Shown here: piece by piece, positions 46,898 to 55,607 of the stretch | Numbering within the stretch: the stretch's first letter is position 1 | Layout of the letters: every line of letters begins with the position of its first letter | NCBI GenBank assembly: GCA_047495785.1 | Contig: JBLDXI010000011.1 | Location: 620,001-684,000, forward strand | DNA from: Lepidodermella squamata | Lineage: Eukaryota > Gastrotricha | Direction: 5' to 3' | DNA: 64,000 nt | Made by a program: the position numbers and the translations under genes | The notes under the pieces: generated by a model | What the model saw: only the letters and a program-made list of their open reading frames with translations | Database searches by the model: none | What the model was told of the DNA's origin: nothing

Positions 46898-48861
46898 ATG
46901 AGCAGTGATTTCAAAGGTAAGTGCTATTTTACCCAGAAAATCCGGAAAATCTTAATAATTTTTGTAGAAAAAATGAAAGACTCCGTCCTCGCTCACCAAA
47001 TATCGGCAAATCAGCAGCTTATGACACGCTATACGTCAAACGTTGGCCTCAAACTGCCTCCAATCCGAAACCAAAGCGGTTCCAATCGATCGAGCGAGAG
47101 CGGAAGTGCGAAAAAACAGCAGGTTAAAAATGCCCGAGTTCCGTATTCACAATTAGTTGCGAGCCATCATAACGCTGATGGCTTGACTACGCCGTTGCTA
47201 ATGACAGGCAATGGCCAGTTTTTCAACCCTTGGGGCCGGTCGTACGCGTATGGCAAATTATCCATGCCGGCCGCTTTCGCCCTAGGGACACCGGTGGTCG
47301 AAGTCGAAGGCCTGCATATACCTAAAGGTAAATAATTTGAGCGACATTTCTTTTTTTTCCATAAATCGTGGCGAAGCGGTGGTGGAAACCGATCAGTGGA
47401 AATCAGTATGTGTTACAGAAGTGTTTTACTTTTTTGCCAGATCGAAAACCTCCACCTCCTCGCGAGGAAGCGGCGGCTATCGATTGGGAAGCTCCTGATA
47501 ATTCCTGGTGGAAAAAAGAACGTAAGTTTGATATCCTTGTCCTGTTCGAACAGGTTATCAACAATTTGTATGAAATTAGGCGTAGCAATCAAACTTCGGC
47601 ATATTTTCTACGCCGGCTGGTTCATAGCCTGTCTCAAGGCAAACGTCGTAGCGGTAAGAATGGAATTTTCTAAAATTTGAAAAAAACTAAGAAATCGGCG
47701 TTCACTATTATCAGAAAGGCAAAGAGCATTCGGTGCAAGAAGTCTCAGACGAAGCGTACCTATTCGAAATTCTCATCAAAGAAATCATCCTAGCCATTCA
47801 TCGAATCTACCTCGACATCAACTCGGAAATGCGACGGCTGCTTGTTCAAATTATCAAAGCCGACGATCTGAGCGTAGCGATAACCGAGGCTAAGCAGAAT
47901 CGACCGTTATCACCGGCTTTCGAAGAGCTCGTCTACTTGTTGGAGAATATCGTCTATCAAATGACTTACATTTTGCCGGTCACTGGCGTTCTGGGTACGA
48001 ATTATCGGTCCTTCCTGATTAGCCTCATCAAAGATGGCCAACTTTTCCCGTTGGGGGAATTTTGGGGGATCGAAAAGGTAGGTAGAAATGCCATTCTCGA
48101 AGTTTTTTTCGGATTAAAACGAATTTATAAAGTAATTTCCAAACAATTCGAGACATATTTTGTAATTCTGAAGAAATGTTGATGATTCTTGCTATTCCTT
48201 CCAAGAAATGGCTAAAATTCGACTCTACTGGTCGAACTATTAACTCTGGCACGCAGCAATCGACACTGCTCATCAAAATGGTTTTCCTGGCCCGCGGCCT
48301 TGTTTGGACCCTCTTAATGCACCCTGAGGACTACGGCCTGGCTAAGAAAGAACCGGCGCTCAGCGGTGTATCGCGTCGCAACTTGCAACTTGTGGCCACA
48401 TTGCTGCTTTTCATCTACCGAAGGGCTATCATACCTCGTAACACTTACCGCATTCCGTTTCAGCCGAAGGAAATTTCGCATTTGCTCATGGATGACGATA
48501 CGATAAAGCCGCTGGTTGAGCGTATGGAAAATACGCTGCTTTACTGCGACGTGAGTTGGAATAAAATAATAATAAATCTACCTCAGGAACGAAAAGTTCT
48601 TCGATGTCTTCAAAGCGGATCTTTCCTAAGATTTCACTTCTTGGTATTTCAATAACGAATTTAGGGCTTTAATGGTCAATCATAATTAAATCTAACTGAG
48701 ATTGAGCAAACTTTTTATCTCTTTCTAAATTTCAGAGTTCAATAATCATTTACAATTAAACTCATTTTATTGCGAATTCCCATCTTCTAATTCCACAGGG
48801 TCTAATTCGCGAATGGTCGGAAGCCTATGTTCGAAAGCTCAAGCTGGTTGAGAAAAAATAG
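46898..48861 (+). CDS. unrecognised, probably membrane-associated helical protein
   Basis: Predicted 434 aa from exons 46898-46916, 46968-47327, 47441-47521, 47580-47653, 47715-48077, 48206-48550 and 48799-48861. The phases fit at every junction; the 58-bp intron 47522-47579 was chosen over read-through because only it leads into a hydrophobic segment and the next exon in frame. The N-terminal 150 residues are Ser/Asn/Pro-rich (PPIRNQSGSNRSSESGSAKK, RKPPPPREEAAAIDW). A hydrophobic stretch (IFYAGWFIACLKANVVA) follows, then helical regions such as EILIKEIILAIHRIYLDI and a second hydrophobic block VFLARGLVWTLL / LVATLLLFIYRRAII. There is no signal peptide. I do not recognise the family; the helical, partly hydrophobic make-up recalls organelle membrane factors only in a general way. 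Confidence 0.65.
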
Positions 48862-48941
48862 AAAACTATTATTTCTGAAATTGAAATAAAAACTAAAAAA
48901 TCGTGCTTAATCATCGTTTTTTCGCAAAAATGAAACCTGCT

Positions 48942-48987
48942 CATCATAGAGAATAGGTAACTCTATTCTTACCTATTCTCTATGATG
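48942..48987. repeat. perfect 19-bp hairpin
   Basis: CATCATAGAGAATAGGTAA (48942-48960) and its exact complement (48969-48987) surround an 8-base loop. The right arm overlaps the ATG of the RING-CH gene, so the structure would sit at the start of that transcript. Confidence 0.85.
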
Positions 48988-49743
48988 GCAACATTGTGCG
49001 TTCGACAATCGGTCAACTTGGCCCGGTGCCAGGATGGGCCCTGCATCTGCGTATGTCGATTCTGCGGGAAATTATCCGATAAAAGCAGGAAAATCTATGC
49101 GAAAATATGCGAATGCAAAACTGGCAACGATATTTTCGCCCACAAGGATTGCCTTGAGAAACATTTGAGTAGTCGACCGAATATTGATTCCGGGGTCAAA
49201 AAGTTGGATTTGAAATGCGAAAAATGTCGGAAAAAGTTCAAGGTCATACTATGGGAGTCATCAAATTTATGCTCAAAAATTTTCGCAGTTTGCTTCCCAA
49301 TCATAGCAGCTGTTACTTTAGCAATCTTACTATGGCAGGGTTGCTTTATTTGGAACTTCTGCCGAGGCGAAACGAGACTCTTCAAAGGAGAAACGAGCGA
49401 AACAACTACAGCGATAATGACAAAAATTGAACCGGTAGTTGAGCGAAGATTCAATTATTCGATGATTGTAAAAGGTCGTCAAATTCGCATTTGTCAAAAT
49501 CCTCGGCTGAGGCCGAAATCGCCTGAAAGCTTCATCACCACCTTGATTGATCATGCGTGGCGCGATCGGGCTATTTGGATAGCTTTCGCCTCAATATGGC
49601 TCTTACTATTTATCACCGTGATGGCGACGGTTTTCGCGAATACTGTTCGAAACTGGTCGGCTGGAGACACTGTTCGGTTCAAAGCTTTCCAACCAAGCGT
49701 GAAGGTCATAAATACTGCGCCATTCAAGCGTGCAGAAAAATAA
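48982..49743 (+). CDS. RING-CH (MARCH-type) membrane E3 ubiquitin ligase
   Basis: Single exon, 253 aa. A RING-CH zinc finger occupies about residues 22-85: CRFC, CEC, H-x2-C (FAHKDC) and CEKC give the C4HC3 ligand order (Cys at the fourth position, His at the fifth) that separates RING-CH from classical RING. Two hydrophobic segments follow (IFAVCFPIIAAVTLAILLW and IWIAFASIWLLLFITVMATV) with a basic/polar segment between them, as in MARCH proteins. The role inferred is ubiquitin transfer to membrane proteins, on endosomal or plasma membranes. Two ATGs at the start overlap a hairpin. The polyadenylation signal AATAAA (49848-49853) abuts that of the convergent neighbour. Confidence 0.82.
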   Translation: MMATLCVRQSVNLARCQDGPCICVCRFCGKLSDKSRKIYAKICECKTGNDIFAHKDCLEKHLSSRPNIDSGVKKLDLKCEKCRKKFKVILWESSNLCSKIFAVCFPIIAAVTLAILLWQGCFIWNFCRGETRLFKGETSETTTAIMTKIEPVVERRFNYSMIVKGRQIRICQNPRLRPKSPESFITTLIDHAWRDRAIWIAFASIWLLLFITVMATVFANTVRNWSAGDTVRFKAFQPSVKVINTAPFKRAEK

Positions 49744-49847
49744 ACGACAACAATTAAATGTGTCCAGAATTAGGGCAATTTTTTGATGATTGAGAAAATT
49801 GACCTAATTCCGGACAACCACTGATCATGAACCTATAGCTCCAGTAT

Positions 49848-49860
49848 AATAAACTTTATT
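49848..49860. terminator. back-to-back polyadenylation signals of convergent genes
   Basis: AATAAACTTTATT reads AATAAA on the plus strand (RING-CH gene) and AATAAAG on the minus strand (TM-Sel1 gene), with one base between the hexamers. Confidence 0.65.
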
Positions 49861-49921
49861 CGCACAAAATAAATTCACTCGGACGCAGGTGGTCTTTTTG
49901 TGATGTTTCTTCAGTCCTTCA

Positions 49922-50794
49922 TCAATCGCAGCCTCCATTAGCGCAAACGTTCTTGAGGGTATGATGCGCCTCTTCGACGCCATGTTTAGCAGCATGTTTG
50001 ATAAGGTCGTGTGCCTCCCTTTAAAGAAAATTGAACTGTATTGTTATTCCTTATCTCAAAGAAGCTCACATACCCTGCTTTTAAATCTGTTTTCATGCCT
50101 TGAAGATGGCCAACCGCTAGATTGTAGGCAGCGTGTGGGTGGCCTTGATCGGCAGCCTTTCGGAAGTACTCCATGGCCTTGCCTTCGTGGCGCCTCGTTC
50201 CTTGGCCTCGCAAATACTTGTGGGCGACCACGTGTTGCGCATGGGCATAACCTAAAAAAAACCAAGAAAATCGGTAGTTTAGGCTTACAAGAGTCCTTTC
50301 TCATGGCCCTCGCTCCAGCTTAAGAAGCAGGGGAAATGGAGACAAGCTTGAAAGGTCCAGCATGGCGTAAAATTTCGGTCCCGAATTACCCTAAAAGCCC
50401 TCTATTTCGAGGAGCTACTCCATTTAAAGCGAATCTTACCCAAGTCAGCATAAACATGCGTGACATTGAAGTGCAAGTGGTCAAAGTAGAACCAGGCGTA
50501 GAGAGCCAATGTGACGGCCAGCACTATGGCGGCGACTTGCAACGCAACGCACCACCACGGATCCGGCTTGTCGACGATTTTACGCCCCGGCACCGAGTAG
50601 TACTTGAGTTTCTTCTCCCAGTCGGCGTCGTCGGGCGGTGGCGGCTCGTCATCGGGCGGCAGCAGTTCAGCCTCCTCGGCATCGAGGTCCAACACGCGTC
50701 TATGTGTCAGCTCGTTTTCGTAATCGGATAAGGCGTATCTCGAGCCGCCTTTTTCAGCCCCTCCGAGGCCGATTGAATGCAAGATACGTTCCAT
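49922..50794 (-). CDS. single-pass membrane protein with Sel1-like repeats
   Basis: Exons 50794-50419, 50251-50074 and 50018-49922 give 216 aa in frame; an extra small exon between the first two cannot be excluded because the first donor (GTAGCT) is weak. The N-terminal half is acidic/Pro-rich (PPDDEPPPPDDADWEKKL) followed by one transmembrane helix (WWCVALQVAAIVLAVTLALY). The C-terminal half has Sel1-type helical repeats: YAHAQHVVAHKYLRGQGT, AMEYFRKAADQGHPHAAYNL and ending EEAHHTLKNVCANGGCD. Sel1 repeats are protein-binding scaffolds, often linked to ER or mitochondrial quality control; this one is a short version. It is convergent with the RING-CH gene. Confidence 0.68.
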
Positions 50795-50879
50795 GTTTCT
50801 AGTTTTTTCTACTGAGGCCGGTAAAGAATATGTAAGAAGAGGAGTTGTGTATGCGTGGAAAGATCTTTTCTTCCATCTC

Positions 50880-51500
50880 CTTTGTCTCACCGCAAATCGA
50901 TTTCGGTAAATTATTCATGAAGTTTACTGCCAAGCAGGTATAGCCAGATGAATTGAATATGAACCATCTGTATCGATGGAAAGCCGTCGATTTGGCTACA
51001 CAGGAAAAAAGGCATGCATTCACTGTTCAAACGCACGAAACTCAGCATGCTGCGTAAATTTGAGGAAAAACTTGGAGGCATGAAATACAAGGACTTTAGC
51101 GACCCCAATCGAAGTTTTTTCTTGAAAGCTTGTAAATCATGGGCTTGATTATCACGCTTTTAAATGTGAAATTAAAAAGAACACACTGGATCGATATATA
51201 TTCTTCAGTTACTGAATTTCATACTTCAATATCATAAGTATCCAGAGGAGTTATCCAACCAATTTTGATCACATTTAATACCTCTTAGCATTGGATTAAG
51301 CAGAAAACGTTTTACATTGTTCAAAATTAGATCAATCATCGTTAATTGGACACAGTCGAATTGAGCATTTTGGTCTTAGAAAGGCTGCGGCACATCGTCC
51401 CAAATGCCAGTTTTTCGTCGCAGAAAGTTCTTCAGTTTTAAAAAGGACGAGACCAACAGAGAAAAGCGATGATTAAGTGCTGTGAAAATCATTTTTCAGT
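50880..51500. other. intergenic
   Basis: Ordinary spacer; no exon or repeat is supported. Confidence 0.4.
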
Positions 51501-51503
51501 TCA

Positions 51504-51582
51504 GCATTGGAAGTGAAGCTGTAAGAATCCTCGCCTGTAACTCTAGAGTCTAGAGACCAGGGTTCGAATCCCAGCCAATGCG
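51504..51582 (+). tRNA. tRNA-Gly-like sequence, probably a pseudogene or derived element
   Basis: GCATTGG...CCAATGC gives a perfect 7-bp acceptor stem, exactly the acceptor of animal tRNA-Gly(GCC). CTCGCCTG follows as in tRNA-Gly, but the anticodon reads GTA, the 3' anticodon stem is replaced by a TCTAGAGTCTAGAGAC tract, and the T stem has one mismatch. A perfect B box (GGTTCGAATCC) and a TTTT run just downstream fit pol III transcription. The D arm is atypical. It would not fold into a normal cloverleaf, so I call it tRNA-like. Confidence 0.45.
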
Positions 51583-51916
51583 TCATTTTCCCCCAAAAAA
51601 ATGTGCATGAGTTTGTTGCCTTTTCAAAAATTGCATGGAAAAGGATACGCATATAAGGTATAACACAGTCGAGACATGAGACGTAGCTAGGACGCCGCAG
51701 CTGGGCTTTTTACGACAAAAAAGTGAAATGAGAGATAATGAGGTCGAAGGTCGCGTTTTGAAAATAATGAGATGAATCATCTCATTATCTTTTGGCGCCA
51801 GATGTTGTGATGAAATTTCGAGAAAAAAAGAGTCTTTCATACGCCGTAAGTGCTACTTTGCAAGTGAAAAGATGAAAAAAATGCCACGATTAAAAAGATG
51901 AAACCATAGATCAATT

Positions 51917-52410
51917 TTAGAAAATCATGATTTTTATTGCTTCGGTAAATATTTTCACTATCACAAGCTTTGCTGAGCAAATCGGACGAAAATCGTCAAA
52001 AATAAAACGGAAAATAATTAGTCTTTTTTTGAATTGCTTTAGATTTGAACGCAGTGATAAGGAGGATGCTCCAAATTTTTCGCGATAAAATCTCACGGTT
52101 CTTCGTGCCAAGATGTATTTGAGGCGGCACAAAGTCGGGAGAATGATCGATTTTTCTTTGATTTTATTCAACTCGCCGCCCATACGATTTGCCAAATCAT
52201 CCAGCTTTTTGAAAGTAATCAAATCTTCACGGTACTTCGCTGAAAGAGCCACCTTAATGATGGCCACAACGTCGCTGGTAATTTAGCAAAGTAAATTGAC
52301 CAGTCGAAGGTTGACGATAGTAAATTCAATAGCAGGCTGTCATCCAATAACTCCAGACGAGAGTTTGCAAGGACAATTGCCACGACAATAACTGAGAGGA
52401 ACCCTCTCAT
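51917..52410 (-). CDS. small secreted-protein candidate, basic
   Basis: The start MRGFLSVIVVAIVLANSRL looks like a signal peptide. The first frame closes at 52219, but a GT/AG pair (GTTATT donor near 52352, CCAG acceptor near 52280, about 70 bp) joins it in frame to DDVVAIIKVALSAKYREDL, a basic helical sequence ending IFTEAIKIMIF at 51917. It has no Cys and no domain I know. The donor is weak and the composition is AT-driven, so the model is tentative. Confidence 0.4.
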
Positions 52411-53499
52411 TCTTGAATCTTCTTCAGTTCCAACTTCAATAAATTTCCTTCTAAATTGAAAGTAGGACCAGGTAAAATTGAAAAATCCGGCAGAAGCTCC
52501 CGCCTACAGAACATTTTCCATCAAAAAATTTCAAGTAAATAAATTGATAAAAAATCTTCTTTTAACGTGACCATAGGGCCAAGTTCAGGTCCATTCTAGC
52601 TAGCTCTATCAATTTAGATGGTGAAAAATGAAGCCCAGCAGAGGAACAAAGTGAACTGGAACTTGTCAAGTAGGCCAACTTTGGTTCAAGAATGATTACC
52701 AGAATCCATCGATAAATCACTAGATTCTTTCCAGAAAGTCGTCGGTAAAAGTGCCAGTAACATCAGCTACGGTAAGAATGGCAAAGGCCGGTGATTTTGA
52801 CCAAAACTTGTATAAGAACCAGCCATGTAACACCCGGGTCGGAATTTACACCAGTCAGCCTTAAAAGAGGCTTTATTACGCTCGGATTTCGAGTAGAAAA
52901 AGACGAAAATTATTGTACTAAAATGAGAACTAACACTTTTACTCAAGCTGTGTTCTCTCTTCAAGTTGCGCAACATACATAAAATTTTCGCATTTTAATG
53001 AAAATTGAATCGTTTCCTAGATTTTAATCAGGAAATCCTGAAAACTGAATCCAGCCTAGACCTTTTCGTGGCTTATTCAGAAACTTCGAAATCTTCTCCG
53101 AGGCTGGAACCTGGATCCAGCTTGGTAACTATAGAACCGGAACATTTCTTCTCCTTTTTGAAATTGACCCCGCTTTAATTTATAAAAATTTCAGGGATTA
53201 TTCAATTTTCTTTTCTTTTCAAACCCTGAAATTTTAATTTTTACAGTATAAGAATATTCTTGAATATTCATGCATGAGACCAGCATGACACCCCCGTTTG
53301 CATGGCGGGATTCAAGCTGCTGCGTCCTAGCTACGTCTCATGAGTCGAGAGTGTCCAGGCCTATTCTGGGTTTTTAGACCAGGAAGAGGCCCAAAAGAGT
53401 TTTCAGTGCATTTTCCGTGGATTTTTGCCGGGCCTAGAAAAGGCCTAAAACTGGCCTGAGATTGTTTACTAATTTTTCTATTTTTCGATCAGATAGAAT

Positions 53500-53770
53500 G
53501 GCGAAGCTGCGATTATTGGCCCCGTTTCAGGCGAATCAATCAAAACCAAGCCAAGTACGGAAGAACGAAGAAAACGCTAGTGTCCCCTTATAGATCCATA
53601 AAGGTAGTAAATGCACTGATATTTCTTAATTCCAATTTAAGATTCCACTTTCAGCAAGCCTACAGCCAACAAGACGCCCTCATCGAACAAAGCACAAAGC
53701 AATGAAAGCAAGAACGAATCAGCCGGGGATACTCCCAATGAGGAATAGAATCGTTTATTTGAATGAAGAC
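53500..53770 (+). other. possible small Lys/Asn/Ser-rich coding exons
   Basis: MAKLRLLAPFQANQSKPSQ opens at about 53499 and a second segment after a TTTCAG acceptor reads KPTANKTPSSNKAQSNESK... to a stop near 53750. The composition is coding-like, but the two segments do not join cleanly in phase by any donor I trust. Confidence 0.25.
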
Positions 53771-53942
53771 TACCAATTCGACTACGAAGTGAGCTCATGA
53801 GGGTACGTATCTTTATTCTCAGATTACCCAGAACAACGCTTACTCGTCAAGCGAGGACGAGGACAGCGATAGAGAGATTGGCTTGGCTTCAACTATCATT
53901 CGCGTTTAAGCTTTCTCGGGCTATTCTAATATTGCTAATTAA

Positions 53943-54330
53943 TTTTTTTTTTATTTACGGCGGGGCCGTGGCCCCGGTTTTTCGGAGGCGCTTCTGATGG
54001 TGGGGCACTTCCTCCTAGACAGTTGCCAGCTGTCCCCCCATTGCTCGCCGCTGGTTTTTCACCGCAGCTCTCCCGTGTGCTACCTTTGAGGCGGGGGAAG
54101 TGATGATGGGTCACTGCACACGTGTAACCTACGCCCGCCCCATCGCGAGCCTCAAGCAAGTGTTTCAACTTGTACTCGAGTACCGGAATTTTTTATTTTA
54201 TCCAGCGACTTCGGTCGGCCGCTGTCGTGAGCACAAATTCTTGTGCAGACTCGGGCGTTGAACCCGTGCCTCACTAGAACCACACTAGCATACCCTATGC
54301 TAGTCGCCTAACCACTAGGCCACTGTGTCA
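53943..54330 (-). mobile_element. tRNA-derived SINE
   Basis: On the minus strand the element starts with a tRNA-like head: box A TGGCCTAGTGG (54312-54322), a perfect D arm (GCCT/AGGC), a strong anticodon-arm hairpin (ACTAGCATA/TATGCTAGT) and a B-box GGTTCAACGCC. A GC-rich body follows, and the element ends in an A-run (complement of T-run at 53943-53952). The order head, body, poly(A) is the standard SINE plan. No clear target duplication was seen. Confidence 0.75.
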
Positions 54331-54839
54331 CTATATGGAATTTTAATGGAATATATAAAAAATAAAGTTGAACGCTGAATGCAACTCAGGTGTATTATAT
54401 AAGTGTAAAACGGGTGGCAATGCAAGGAGGACCGAAGGGCACTCTGCACTCTTTTTATGAATTTATGCCTGAAACAGGCCCAGAATAGGCCAGGCCCTGG
54501 GTCTCTCAAAATTTAAAAGTCTAAAAGTCTGCAAAACGTAGGCCTGAAGCGGGCCTTTTCCAGGTATTTCGTCTCCCGACTGGGAAATTACATATCTCAC
54601 TAGTTTTAGCAAAATTGAGAATGAGAATTGTTAACAAAAATCATGGACAGCATTTTAGTCATCAATGTTTTCTCTCGAACCCCATTCTAACGAAAATTCG
54701 AGGACAGTTAACCGCAAAATAGATCTATCGGCCGGAGAAAACGGCTTTGAAAAATTCCTCATGGTTATGAACTTATTGAAAAAGTGCGATGCAAAAAAAT
54801 ATTGCGCATACTGTGGAAATGGTTTCAAATTTATGTAGC

Positions 54840-55020
54840 CGATCGGGGATTAAATAAGTGCACCACCTAAAATGAGGTTCCAGCACTAAATTTGTGAGTG
54901 CGTCCACCTAAAATGCAAACAGGCGGCACTAAATCTTCGCGCCACCTAAATAATGAATCCAGCACTAAATAATCGGTGTGGCACTAAATAATAGCTTAGG
55001 CGCGCCGCCGAGCAATATTT
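54840..55020. repeat. degenerate CACCTAAA / GCACTAAAT repeats
   Basis: Alternating units near CCACCTAAAAT and CAGCACTAAAT occur at least seven times. The layout recalls the subterminal repeats of the element at 33626-34580 and may be the end of another transposon. Confidence 0.4.
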
Positions 55021-55096
55021 AAGGCGGCTCAGTCATCATATCATCAACTGCATCATCATCATCTCGTCATTATTATTTCTTGGTTATTATTCTGAA

Positions 55097-55342
55097 ATGG
55101 AGGAAGTGCCCCTCTTAATCATCGATACGGCCGAAAATCTGCCGCCGCCGCAACCAGCCAGTCGTCGACGCGGCAAGGAGCAGGTCTGGACGTGTGTTCA
55201 ACAGTTTGAGGACGAGGAGGCTGCCGACGATCACGTCGCGGACACCGGCACAGCTTGGTGGTGGAATAACGGCCGCTCGTACCTCACCAACCGCGGCATG
55301 ATGCACTTTTTCAAATTTATTCGGCGTTTTCAAAAGTCGTAA
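55097..55342 (+). CDS. small unrecognised ORF, possibly transposon-derived
   Basis: 81 codons: acidic/Pro start (EEVPLLIIDTAENLPPPQPA), a basic SRRRGK, then QVWTCVQQF and TAWWWNNGR. The Trp/Phe spacing loosely recalls FLYWCH-type DNA-binding segments of Mutator-like transposases, but the Cys/His ligands are not all visible. It follows the repeats at 54840-55020. Function unknown. Confidence 0.4.
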   Translation: MEEVPLLIIDTAENLPPPQPASRRRGKEQVWTCVQQFEDEEAADDHVADTGTAWWWNNGRSYLTNRGMMHFFKFIRRFQKS

Positions 55343-55607
55343 TTCCTCATTCAAAGAACATGGCTATTAAAAAAAGTCAAACAAAAAAACACATAAACCG
55401 CTGGCTATTGACCAAATGATGATCATAACAATTGCCGGTTTTTGATATAATGAACTGTGTTGTTTACCAACCAACCATCAACCAACTTGCAACTAGCAAC
55501 AAATGCTAGCCTATTTATGAAGCACGTTGTCTATGAGCTGGCTGTTTTTTTAGCCTTGCATAGCTATACAACATAGAGAAAACATCACTATCAGCTCATT
55601 TTTCTCT

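Noticed and set aside
47522-47579. Read-through of the RKFDILVLFEQV segment as coding
   Set aside because: Removing it as an intron is the only way to join both neighbours in phase and gives the hydrophobic segment.
50336-50731. Plus-strand frame opposite the TM-Sel1 gene
   Set aside because: It has no domain and overlaps the better-supported minus-strand exon.
53935-54168. 77-codon minus-strand ORF
   Set aside because: It lies within the SINE body and A-tail.
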